This document shows positions 26,401-35,206 of a stretch of 64,000 nt of DNA, in pieces; the first letter of the stretch is position 1, and each line of letters opens with the position of its first letter. The notes beneath the pieces were generated by a model, which was not told the origin of the DNA, did not search any database, and saw only the letters and a program-made list of their open reading frames with translations. The position numbers were made by a program, and so were the translations under genes. The stretch comes from Alopecurus myosuroides (lineage: Eukaryota; Streptophyta; Magnoliopsida; Poales; Poaceae), in NCBI GenBank assembly GCA_028641055.1, contig CM054062.1, forward strand, positions 183,643,958 to 183,707,957. The letters are read 5' to 3'.

Positions 26401-26512
26401 AGAATTAGCAAATCAAGACCCGGACGTGGAGCTCGTGGCTACAATACACGGCGTTCCCGAGTGGACGGAGCCATATCTGGCATACTTATCACGGGGCGAA
26501 CTGCCGGAATAG
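23387..26512 (+). CDS. Tat polyprotein: protease, reverse transcriptase, RNase H (no gag)
   Basis: This open frame has 1041 codons. The listed start (ATG 23387) lies in the LTR, so the first 32 residues and the reading through the primer site are probably not the true N-terminus. Roughly residues 30-150 contain no gag domain and no zinc knuckle, although Tat gags are normally several hundred residues. The aspartic protease motif VLMDGGSSINIL has its Asp at residue 185. RT has CIDFTSLNK, FLDAYSGYHQI and YVDD (residues 572-575). RNase H has MHFDGS (Asp 861), AEYEAL (Glu 899), GDSDLV (Asp 923) and IDRRKNEAADALA, so all catalytic residues are present. The frame ends at TAG (26510-26512), and the integrase follows in the same frame. 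The protein would copy the genomic RNA into DNA in virus-like particles, but must borrow Gag. Confidence 0.88.
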   Translation: MSSFELNPLPNTCVDLPQDQLPQVTSAVIIPRQLAPTVGPASKGVYIAGEARKIMKNFVVGEIYSDDEGTRIVDNSGWELEPERLESGSAVSIGQISIFIGMVRTLNLKGQYHVHVTGTSNRDKKALKQTENSVSSATPGYLRWAEQEVTWSRKDHPEGIEHPRTLALVVSSQVNGYELRKVLMDGGSSINILYWETFLRMNLKESQLQKSSTVFHGIVPGHSARPEGKITLEVAFGESVDNYRVEWLTFEVVRLHIPYHALFGRPAYARFMARPCYVYLQLKIPGPKQTITIHGNRDIAVECDEGDSVMAEQACRKEELKYYRSQVDPEDGTALRRPDSEDERVKFKAAQDTKKVDFVEGDPTKQFTIGSNLEDAQEKALVEFIRSNADVFAWTPSDMPGIPTELAEHSLHVDPRARPVKQGLRKMNEERRRAIGEEIARLLTAGFIMEVFHPDWLANPVLVMKKTNEWRMCIDFTSLNKHCPKDPFALPRIDQIIDAVAGSDLLCFLDAYSGYHQIKLKREDWEKTSFITPFGAFCYKTMTFGLKNAGATYQRCIQKCFEDQIGRNVHAYVDDVVIKTRKAETFIDDLKETFKNLRRYQMKLNPTKCVFGVPAGKLLGFIVSERGIEANPDKIKAIQNLKKPENLKHVQKLTGCVAALSRFISRLGEKAIPLYRLLRKSDKFVWDQEADEAFEALKKQLSEAPVLAAPGPKEPMLLYVAAGPRAVSAVVVVERKEDGKGHPVQRPVYYVSEVLSEAKQRYPHWQKLVFGVFMASRKLKPYFQEHPITVVSSIPMSDIIRNSDATGRIAKWAIEMGDYHISYEPRSAIKSQALVDFVNDWTHTGMVTAVPSSESWTMHFDGSKQYEGSGAGVVLTSPKGDKLSYVLQIHFDCSNNVAEYEALLHGLKVAKEMNIRRIRCFGDSDLVVQQVSGTWDRKDATMAAYRREVDRVAGCFSGYEVEHIDRRKNEAADALARLGSRREPVPPNVFVDELWRPSVKSESEEELANQDPDVELVATIHGVPEWTEPYLAYLSRGELPE
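23487..23504 (+). other. Primer binding site of the young Tat element
   Basis: TGGCGCCCACCGTGGGGC lies two bases after the LTR end. The TGGCGCCC start is standard for this lineage. I cannot name the primer tRNA with confidence from memory. Confidence 0.75.
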
Positions 26513-27742
26513 GAGGTACTAGCAAGACAAATCGTGAGGCGGGCAAAAGGATACGCTATTATCAATGGAGAGTTGTACAAGAGAAGTGCGGCAGGAGTCT
26601 TTTTGCGCTGTGTGACACCAGAAGAAGGCCGACAGATTCTTAAGGAGATCCATGAAGGTGATTGCGGGCATCATGCGTCCACAAGGTCTCTTGTGGCCAA
26701 GGCCTATCGACATGGGTTCTTCTGGCTCACAGCTCTAGCAGACGCGGAACGGATAGTGGCAAGGTGCGACGGATGTCAAAGGTACGCTCGCCAAACTCAT
26801 GTGCCGGCTATGGAGTTACGGACCATTCCATTAACTTGGCCATTCGCTGTTTGGGGTATGGACATGGTTGGCCCCTTCCATATGTCACCTTGCAAGAAGA
26901 CGCACCTCTTAGTTGCTGTTGATAAGTTTACCAAATGGGTGGAGGTTATGCCGGTCACCAATTGCGAAGCGGCCACAGCAGTCAAGTTCCTGAAAAGAAT
27001 TATATACCGGTTCGGGTACCCCCACAGCATAATTACCGACAATGGAACCAACATGTCCCTTGGAGAGATGGAAAAATTTTGTGGCAGCAATGGAATCAGG
27101 CTCGATGTAGCATCAGTAGCACATCCGCAAGCCAACGGGCAAGTGGAGAGGGCGAACCAAGAACTACTTCGTGGATTAAAGCCAAGACTGAGGGTTCCCT
27201 GTGTCAGGGCCGCTGGGGCATGGGTTGAAGAACTTCCTTCCGTGGTCTGGGGTATTAACACTACACCCAACCGATCCACCCAGATGACACCTTTCTTCAT
27301 GGTCTACGGCGCAGAAGCGGTATTACCAAGCGACATCATTCATGATTCACCAAGAGTGACAGCTTATGTGGAAGTAGAGAACGAGAAAACCCGGCAAGAC
27401 GCCGTGGATATGTTAGAAGAACAAAGGGAGCAAGCCTTGGAAAGATCAGCCATATATCAGCAGGACTTGCGAAGATATCATAGCCGGCGGGTGAAAAGCC
27501 GGGTCTTCCAGGAGGGAGACTTGGTCCTGCGCTTGGTTCAGACAAACGAGGGAAAGCACAAACTATCGCCACCATGGGAAGGACCTTTCATCGTAAGCCG
27601 GAGTCTGCATAATGGGTCATATTACTTGATAGATGCAAGAGAAGAATCGGCCACAATCAACGACACTGCTCACACTACTGCACCTATGCAAGAGAGAGAT
27701 AGACCATGGAACGTGGCTCAGCTACGTCCGTACTACACTTAG
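26513..27742 (+). CDS. Tat integrase, downstream of an in-frame TAG
   Basis: It is in the same frame as the RT-RNase H part and separated from it only by TAG 26510-26512. An internal ATG at 26534 would give 402 residues, numbered from there below. It has an HHCC zinc-binding segment (GHHASTRS, then CDGCQ near 26765-26780) and a catalytic core with Asp 110 (GMDMVGPF), Asp 169 (TDNGT) and Glu 205 (QVERAN), with exactly 35 residues between the last two. A C-terminal GDLVLRLV / PPWEGPF block is typical of Ty3 integrases. The frame is fully open to the stop at 27740-27742. As the TAG lies in the RNase H-integrase linker, it could be a recent nonsense change or a stop that is read through; nothing around it matches the well-known TAG-CAA-TTA readthrough context. 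Confidence 0.85.
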   Translation, partial: EVLARQIVRRAKGYAIINGELYKRSAAGVFLRCVTPEEGRQILKEIHEGDCGHHASTRSLVAKAYRHGFFWLTALADAERIVARCDGCQRYARQTHVPAMELRTIPLTWPFAVWGMDMVGPFHMSPCKKTHLLVAVDKFTKWVEVMPVTNCEAATAVKFLKRIIYRFGYPHSIITDNGTNMSLGEMEKFCGSNGIRLDVASVAHPQANGQVERANQELLRGLKPRLRVPCVRAAGAWVEELPSVVWGINTTPNRSTQMTPFFMVYGAEAVLPSDIIHDSPRVTAYVEVENEKTRQDAVDMLEEQREQALERSAIYQQDLRRYHSRRVKSRVFQEGDLVLRLVQTNEGKHKLSPPWEGPFIVSRSLHNGSYYLIDAREESATINDTAHTTAPMQERDRPWNVAQLRPYYT

Positions 27743-28778
27743 CAGAAAACGATGTAACAGGCAGCAGGTTTCAGACGCACTCTTTTCCTATCCGGGGCAC
27801 CCTTGGGGACTGGATGGGTTTTTAATGAGGCGGCTTGCTGACTCAATTTTCTCATATCAAATAAAAAGGAGGTTATCAGGAAAAGAAGCAATTATCATTT
27901 ATACGGTGTGCATATTTTAGGTCTTGAGGGCTGGTTGCTCCTATAAGCACAGCTGCAAACTCAAAAAAGACCCGGCCTTGATGCCAATGAGTTATAGGGG
28001 CCGTCATTCGAAAAAACGAGTGCGGCTACAATCTTATAACCGGACAAAGAAGTCCAAATTTCTCGGCTATTCTTACTTAAGCTCGATGTGACTCGCAACG
28101 AAGTGGCATGATTCGTTCGCTTACGATTAATGTCGGTCATGAGACCCAAACGGGACTTGCTTGACCCCGTTTTCGTATTGATGTAACAACATGGTATCCA
28201 CGCGAAAGCCGGCTTATAGTACAAGATAGTCGAAAGGGTCATCTAAACCACAAGTTGTGCAGAGTATAAGGCCGACAGCCGGAAACTCAACGATTATCAA
28301 GCATAACTTCAAACCTCATAAAAAGCTGTCCTGAAGTCTTGGGCATTCAGCGACAGGCGATTCGTTTCCTAGACGCGGAAACCCGGACTGGGGACTTATG
28401 AGCTCTAAGAAAGAAACAGCATCATCCAGCCGATAAAATTACAACGAGCCACGCATCCGGGTCTCAGGAGCTTAGGGATTCAGGTGTAAAACCGTTCCCT
28501 AGACGCCAACGACACCCGGAGGACGGGTCTTGCTAAGGAAAGTATAAAAAAAAAAGTATAAGGTATCGAGAATAAAGCAAGTGGATATCAAGAACAAGCA
28601 AATGCAAAGACACATTCATCAAAAGCCCAAAGGGGCGCAAAGTGCATCGGGAGTTTAAATAAAAGTATTACAAAAACCATAAAGTATCAAAAGAGCACAG
28701 GCGCTCTGCTTAAACGAATAGTAAAGCTGTTTTAACGATGCTTTGCCGGCTGACGTATGTGGAATGATAGGTATTACT
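27743..28778 (+). other. Spacer between integrase and the antisense gene
   Basis: There is no open frame with recognisable content on either strand. It should contain the 3' untranslated region and poly(A) site of the antisense gene (minus strand, below 28779) as well as the sense 3' region of pol. T-rich minus-strand stretches near 28655-28690 are candidate 3' end signals. Confidence 0.5.
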
Positions 28779-31700
28779 TCAAGCTGCAGGGTCCATCTTG
28801 GCCTTGCCCTTGTCGCCACCGGTAGTTGCGGCGCCACTCGGGTCAGCAGCAGTCCCGGGTTGTGCAGCAGAAGTTGCAGGAGCAGAGTCGGCCTCGGTCT
28901 TCTTGGCGGCTTCTTCCTTCATCTTGATCGCCTCCTCCCTCCAACGGGTAAGCATATCGAACGGCTGGGGGCGGTTCGCCTTGACAACCTTGTCATTAGC
29001 ATCATAAGCCGGGAGAATCACATCAATTTCTAGGGCATCAGCGATAACACTAGCCGGATGACGGACTTCTTTCTGAATAGCCTTGAAGTCCTTTGGCAAA
29101 AACTTGGACCCATCCAAGTTGAACTCTGGGAATCCGCTCATAAGTTTGGCCAGCTCTAGCTTGGGAGCGTAGGCCTTAGCCAACGCGAGTCCCCGGGTTA
29201 CCCCAAATCGGCAGGAGGACCGTTTCCAGTGCCAAATCCACTCGGGGATTGTAGAGCAGCATTCCAGTAATCTCTTCATGTTATCTGGCCTGACACCCGG
29301 CAGTCGCAACTCGTCAAGTATCCAACTGACTCCGCTGCAAAGTTGGCGAAGAGTATTCTTGATGGTTTTAAGCTTGGCAGCATCATCTTCTTCGGGGGCA
29401 GCATCACGTGGGCCTGCTAAAAAGGCAAAAGGAGCAAAGATAGTAGGCAAGCAAGTGCAGTTGTTCAATCCGAGTCATAAAAAGGTGAAATTTAAAAATC
29501 TTACCAGTCGCAGTACGGTGAACATCAGCAATTTGAGCAGAAAGAGTTGTAAGTTTGTCCTTAGCCCTGTGAGCTCTCTTCCTGTACTTTTTCGTCATCT
29601 TTTGGCACCTGCGAGCCTCAGTCTCAGCAGCTTCACGAAGGGCCGTTTCTTTTTCAATACGCTTGGTGGACTTGGCCAGCTTCTTCTCCAACTGTGAAAC
29701 ATAGTCCTGTAAAGAAGCATGAAGAATGATCAGCCAGAAACATTATACAAAGTTCCAAGCAAGTTACCTAGTAATTTACTCGGAACTTGGGGACTATGTA
29801 TGGAAACAATTGATGATTAGTCGGGATTACCTCGTGCTTGGTTATTAAGGCATCTAGTATGTTTTCTTCGTCGCCCTTCAAGGTATGGAGGGCATCTAGC
29901 ATTTGAGCAAAGGTCATGTCTTCAGGGCGAAGTTGAGAAGGGCCGGAGGATTGGCCCTCTTGTGGAGGAGTTGTTCCGGGTTTGGGGGTCGAAACCCGGA
30001 TTGTTTGAACGTCCGGGATAGGAGAGCCCGACTTGGTCTCCACAATGATGTCTTCGTCCACTTCTTCAGAGGGCTGGGGTGATGCAGTCTTTGGTGGAAT
30101 TGGGTCCTTAAAAGGATCTTCTCCATTTCCGTCCTCGGCCTCGTCCTCAACCTCAACATCCATGTCATCACTCGGCTTTTCTTCTCCCTGCTCTTCTGAT
30201 TCAGGGATATCCGGGTCGCTCAGCGTAACTGTGGCGCTGAAGAAAAGAAGGGAGACATTGATCAATGGAATATACGGAAAAAAGAAAGGTAACCGGTACG
30301 AGAAAATGCAAGTAAAGGTAGTTTACCCGGTGTTCACGGCATAATCCGGGGGAAGCTCGCCGCTGGAGGCGGATGACGTTGGTAAGAGCACTGGCTGCGG
30401 TACGCGAAATTGCCCGGCAAGTGGATGATTAGGAGACGGATGACGTTGAGGAGATTGGGAAGGTTGAGCTGGAGGGGTACTGGCTCGATGAGTGGGTGAA
30501 GTGGAGATACCCGGGTTAAGGGGATCATCCCCCGGAGAATTCCGGGTCACCCTACGTTTAGTCGGGAGAGGGTCCTTCAAGAAGGGTGAATGTGATAATC
30601 GCTCGTTAAGTTCATGCATAGCAGCAAAGGAGTAAGGCGCACGAGACATAGAAGAGAAGGGAACCTTTTCAACTACCCCTCTAGCCTTCCTTTTGTTTCC
30701 AACTGGGGGATCCTGGTCAGACTCGGTGGCTTCCGGGTCATTTTCTTCTTCCTCCTCTTCATCTCCCGACCCTGAAAGCCGAGTAAGTATCAGATAAGAG
30801 AAATAACACAGATGAAGGGCAGGTGTAAAGGGTATGGGAGAGTACCCTCATCATCATCAACAGATTCGGTTTCCTCTTCGGGGTCTTGAGAAGGAGGAGG
30901 GTTTTCGACTTTCCAGAAGGGATCGTCAGCCTGTGAACAAATAAACAAAAGTGGTGGTTAGAGACTATAACGGACGAAAGTACTGAAATAAGAAAAAGGA
31001 GTCAGGTCTTACCGCTGGGGCGGGATTTTCCCGAGTAAACGGGGGTAACCCGGCAGTGTTCTTTATAACATCTAGTCTCTCCATCAGGAAGCCCTTGATG
31101 GTCTTGTTGGTGTTACCGGCAGGGAAGTTATTGGTGGAGTAGCGGAGGGAATCTGTGACGTGACCCGAATATTCGTGTAACAGCTTCGGGCGAATCGAGT
31201 TGGGCTGAACCCGGAAGTCTACCCAAGTCTTTATTAGATTGAGCCCAAGAAGGCCGTGGGCTGAGAGAGCTGCTAGTTTGGCCAGAAGGGGCTGAATCGC
31301 TTCCCTATCAAGGTCAGATGCAAAAGCACTGAAAGACTCGGAGGGCTCGAGAAGGCTCTCCGAATAACCCGGTAGTTTCCTCTCACCACCCGGAGAAGTG
31401 TCGTGGCAATAAAAGAAGGATAATTGCCAGTTTTTGGCGTTGGAGTTCAGGTTAAGAGGTGGCATCAATGAGTGTTTGCGGCGCTGGATGGATACCCCGC
31501 CGCAGGTAAGAAGCGTTCCGTCACCGCTCTCATAACATGGTTCGCATTGGAATAATTCGGTAAAAAGAGCAAGGTTTGGTGGAGTGCATAAGTACGACTC
31601 GGACAAAACTATGCAGTGGGTGATGTTCAGCATAGAGTTAGGCCCTATGTCGAACACCCGGAGGCCGTAGTGGCTCAAGACTTCCCGGAAAAAAGGGTGA

Positions 31701-31942
31701 CCCGGAGGACGGAATCCCCGGGTCACATGCTCGGTAAAACAAATTACCTCGTTCTCGATGGGAGTGGGACGGGTCTCATCGCCAGGAGCCCTCCAGTGTA
31801 TTTCCTTTTGAGAAGGAAGGATTCCTAACTCGGCCATCCCATTTAGCTTGGCCTTTGTCGTTGAAGACCGACCCCAGTTGGCAGAAGTGGTTTGAGAGGC
31901 CTTTGCAGAAGCCGGGTGTTTTCCTTGTCTTTTAGGAGCCAT
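28779..31942 (-). CDS. Antisense six-exon gene of the Tat element (PF04195-like protein)
   Basis: Exons on the minus strand: 31942-31013, 30930-30846, 30771-30327, 30236-29831, 29706-29505, 29416-28779. Every intron starts GT and ends AG (GTAAGA/CACAG, GTACTC/TTCAG, GTAAAC/TTCAG, GTAATC/TACAG, GTAAGA/TTTAG), the frame is kept across each junction, and the total is 2706 nt, or 901 residues plus stop. The last acceptor is a TTTAGCAG tandem site, so a one-residue shorter form is possible. Exon 1 (310 codons) holds the 'putative gypsy type transposon' domain: GFRPPGHPFFREVLSHYGLR, NITHCIVLSESYL, FQCEPC. Exons 2-4 are acidic and Pro/Ser-rich, exon 5 is a charged coiled coil (QLEKKLAKSTKRIEKE), and exon 6 ends in a Lys/Ala-rich tail. 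The function of this ORF class is unknown; the conserved frame suggests selection or very recent origin. Confidence 0.85.
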
Positions 31943-31950
31943 GGAGTTGA

Positions 31951-32121
31951 CCTGCAAGGGACAGGAAATGTATGGAGTAAGATTCGGAACATCAAATCAT
32001 TCGAGTCCGGAGACATCAAGACGTTGAAGGCTAAAATGAGACCCGGATAATGCACTACGATGTTAAATGCGGAAGATTTTCCGGGTGTCAGATGAGGTTG
32101 AGTAAATTGTTAATTACTTAC
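31951..32121 (-). other. Probable 5' UTR intron of the antisense gene
   Basis: On the minus strand, GTAAGT at 32121 (after CCTCAACGC) is a strong donor, and TCCCTTGCAG ending at 31952 is a strong acceptor with a pyrimidine-rich tract, nine bases before the ATG at 31942. The intron would run 32121-31952. RNA evidence would settle it. Confidence 0.55.
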
Positions 32122-33094
32122 GCGTTGAGGTGAATTGGGTGAACATGGATGGTTGCCCATACCTTTATTGTGGAGGGATTAGCTGGAAAAAGAGGATTTT
32201 CCGGGTGTTAATGCGACAGGCGGAAAGAACAAGGTGGAATGGATCTAGATCGAAAAGCTTGCAAGCGATCTTATGCAAAGTTGGATGGCCAATAAAGGCG
32301 CGGGGACGAGCTGCGACTACGCATCAGGTGATTAAAGGAACTAAGGCCTATCGAAGCGGTTCAATTTGATGATATCGGAAAATTAGCTTACGGGTTGACC
32401 CAGATCCAATCTTGGTCAGATTGAAAAGGTTGTGAGTTTCGATTGAATGGTTGAGAAAGGCTTACCAAAGGAGTTGAGGTCCGAAGTGAGGGTGGTGCGT
32501 GGCGCGGCTTGAGTGTCACGTCACGGCCCTCGATGAGGGAGCGCGGGTGTGACAGCGATGCTTAATGGCGGTGCTGGATAGCTCGAGGATGAGTGCGGCC
32601 GGTGGTGGCCTTATCTTTCTTGGAGCGTGCGAGCCCGGTGGCAGAAATTGCGAGGGAGCGTGGAGGAAAGGGATGATGAAACGAGATGAATGGCTTAGGG
32701 TTACCATCGGTTGATATTTATAAGGGAGGTGGTGAGCTCACCTACGGCCCGAAAGCCGGAAATTACGGAACAGTAATTATCCGTGCGGATCTGGCGGCAT
32801 ATGCATTCGGAATTAGGCAAAATATCCCGTTGATGGGGGAAGCGCAGCTTGCCCCGAGATATCAGGGATCTTTATCGAGTAGGGCCCTGACAGTTTAGGG
32901 TTTAAAATTGGAAAGGCCAGTTAAGCATTCAAGGAAGGATCGAGCTATCACATGACAGACATGGAGCTGTGCCTGGTCATCTGTTAAAGCAACTTAACCC
33001 GGTTCCCATAGGCTTGGGCATTTCACATCTTTTTCAGGGAATAGCGAGCGCTCCGAGGATGAATCCGTGAAGCCCGCGCTATCCTGGGGACTAC
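31958..33094. other. Region between the antisense gene and the 3' LTR
   Basis: No coding signal was seen. It holds the leader and promoter of the antisense gene (see 31951-32121 and 32715) and, at its right end, CTGGGGACTAC just before the LTR, the usual degenerate polypurine tract of Tat elements. Confidence 0.6.
32715..32722 (-). promoter_or_regulatory. TATA box of the antisense gene
   Basis: The minus strand reads TATAAATA in CCTTATAAATATCAACC. The start of transcription would then be near 32685 and the leader about 560 nt before the 5' UTR intron is removed. This is inferred from sequence and gene layout. Confidence 0.55.
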
Positions 33095-33549
33095 TGATGA
33101 GGGGATAGTAACCCGGTAGACTAACTCCCAGGTGTGACCCGGCCCAAACGGCGGCTGGACCAAATCCGGCTAAAGACAAAGAAACTTCTGGAAGGCCCAG
33201 GGCATGTAACGTTCGTGACCCGGATTGTGGGTTGCGGTAAGGAAAGTTAGGGTTTGTGTATAGAGTTCGAGTAGGACTCAGGAGGCGCTTTGTAAAGGCA
33301 AGCCAAGGGGGGTATGAGTGCTATATAAACCAACCCCTAGGCTTAGCCTCAGAGAGATTCGAGTCATAGTTGTAACACCCGTTATCGAGTATCCAGTATA
33401 ATCATATCGAGATCCGGCGAGTTACTTTCCGGTTCTTAGATTGCTTTCGCCATGTCCTCCTTCGAGCTAAACCCTCTCCCAAATACCTGTGTCGACTTGC
33501 CCCAAGATCAGTTACCCCAGGTAACATCTGCCGTGATTATCCCACGACA
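33095..33549 (+). repeat. 3' LTR of the young Tat element
   Basis: It is identical in length to the 5' LTR and differs only at 33221. TATA box TATATAAA is at 33322-33329. The ORF that starts in it at 33452 is the same LTR-internal ATG as at 23387, now reading into host sequence, and is not a gene. Confidence 0.95.
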
Positions 33550-33785
33550 ACCTCACTGTACCGTTGGGACAAAGTATTTTGGTTGTGTTGTGTGCAGGTT
33601 CCACGTTCTTGCTGACATCGGTGAAGAGCCATCACCACCGTCAGTGGCATCAACCTTCCGAAGATCCTCTTTCTCCTACTGGATTGATAACCTTGGTTCT
33701 TAACTGAGGGGAAAACTCCTACCGATATGCTCATCACACCCTCCTCTTGGGGTATCCCAACGAGTGCAAGAGCTGCACCATCACA
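33550..33785 (+). mobile_element. Ty3-type LTR, right piece (continuation of 22036-23029)
   Basis: It begins with the second ACCTC of the TSD and continues with the LTR group's tail (GGGACAAAGTATTTTGG, GTGTGCAGGTTCCACG) to an end near CACCATCA (33783). It abuts an LTR in the opposite direction. Confidence 0.75.
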
Positions 33786-35206
33786 GGGCGCACTACCGAT
33801 TCAGCAGTAACATGGAATATACACATAACAATCAAAGTACTTTTCCCCAACAAAACAGTGAGATTGTCAATCTCACCGATTTTGCTAACAAAAAGGATTA
33901 GATGTATAGTGTGGAAAACAGTACTTGTTTGCAGTAAATGAAAAGAGAAGAATGATGGCAGTGAATGAAAGGAAAACAGTGTTTGCAGTAGGTTGTATTA
34001 TCAGTGTTAAAGAAATGGACCGGGGTCCATAGTTCACTAGTGGTGTCTCTCCAAATAAGATAGATAACATGCTGGGTAAACAAATTACAGATGGGTAATT
34101 GAAAGATATAAAGGCTGCACCGTAGTGCATATGCATGACATGGTGATTACTATGTGATTCATGCGGGCATTACAACATAATTCATAGACCGTTATCCAAC
34201 TGCATCTATGACTAATAATACACCCTCGGAGCGTCATCCAATCAAACCTCGGGTATTAAGTTGCAAGAAACATATTATTGCCTTGAGTAAAGTGTGTAAT
34301 GTAAACAATGAAAACATTGTTGTTTTCTCCCTAATGGCAACAACACATCCCTCGTCCGTTATGTTTCTGTGACTCAAGCGTGAATCAAAGGGAGGCATGA
34401 AACCACTATCGAGCATAAATACTCCCTCTTCGAGTTAAAAGTATCAACTTGGCCAAAGCATCTACTAGTAACAGAGAGCATGCAATATCATAAATAACAT
34501 AAACATGATAGATTGATAATCACTTTACATAGCAGTCAATATTCATTGGATCCCAATAAACACAACATGTAGCATTACAATAAGATGATCTTGATCATGT
34601 TAGGCAGCTCAGGAGATCTAAACATGAGGCATAAAGAGGAGAAAACAACCATCTAGCTACTGCTATGGACCCGTAGTCCAAGGATGAACTACTCACGCAT
34701 CACTCCGGAGGCAGGAATGGTGATGAAGAGCCCTCCGGTGATGATTCCCCCTCCCGGAAGGGTGCCGAGCAGAGCTTCAGAACCCTCCCGAACTAGGGTT
34801 GACGATGACGGCGGCTACGGAACTTTTCGTGGATGGAGCTTAAATAGGTGAAAGGGCAACGTCGGTGGGCGGCTAGGGGGCCACACCACCTGGTGGCACG
34901 TCCAAGGGGGGTGCCACCCTATGGAGTGGTGGCTCCAGGGCCCCCTCCGGGTCCTCTCCGGACTACGTGTACGTGACAGATTTCTAAGACCCTGGGTTTT
35001 CATTTCGTCCAATTTTGAGAATATTTCTAGAACAACTTTTGTTAAACCAAAAACAGCAGAAAACAGGAATTGCCGCTGTGGCATCTTGTTAATAGTTTAG
35101 TCCCAGGAAATGCATAAAAATAACATAAAGTGTATAGAAAACAAGTAGCATATGGCATGAAAACAACATGGAACATCAGAAATTATAGATCCTTTAAGAC
35201 GTATCA
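33786..35206 (-). mobile_element. Ty3-type LTR, 3' end truncated
   Basis: On the minus strand it starts TGATACGTC at 35206 and runs through all shared blocks of the group (GTGAGTAGTTCATCCTTGG near 34675-34695, GTCTCTCCAAATAAG reversed near 34050) to GGTAGTGCGCC at 33786. About 150-180 bp of the LTR end is missing. It lies tail to tail with the plus-strand LTR 22036-33785 and directly against the 70-bp repeats. Confidence 0.75.

Larger units (their letters stand above)
23030..33549 (+). mobile_element. Complete young Tat-lineage Ty3 retrotransposon, gag-less
   Basis: It is 10,520 bp long. The LTRs are 23030-23484 and 33095-33549 (455 bp each), TGATGAGG...CACGACA, and differ at a single base (T at 23156, C at 33221). 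The flanking ACCTC (23025-23029 and 33550-33554) is a perfect 5-bp TSD. In order: LTR, primer site (23487-23504), PR-RT-RNase H (23387-26512), integrase (26513-27742), spacer, antisense six-exon gene (31942-28779, minus), spacer with the antisense promoter, LTR. Lineage is judged from the pol sequence (VLMDGGSS protease motif, CIDFTSLNKHCPKDPF RT motif) and from the antisense PF04195-like ORF, a Tat trait. One change in 455 bp is about 0.1 million years at 1.3e-8 per site per year, with wide error. Gag is absent. Confidence 0.93.

Noticed and set aside
33452..33703. An 83-codon frame identical at its start to the Tat polyprotein
   Set aside because: It is the same ATG within the 3' LTR reading out into the host LTR, not a second gene.
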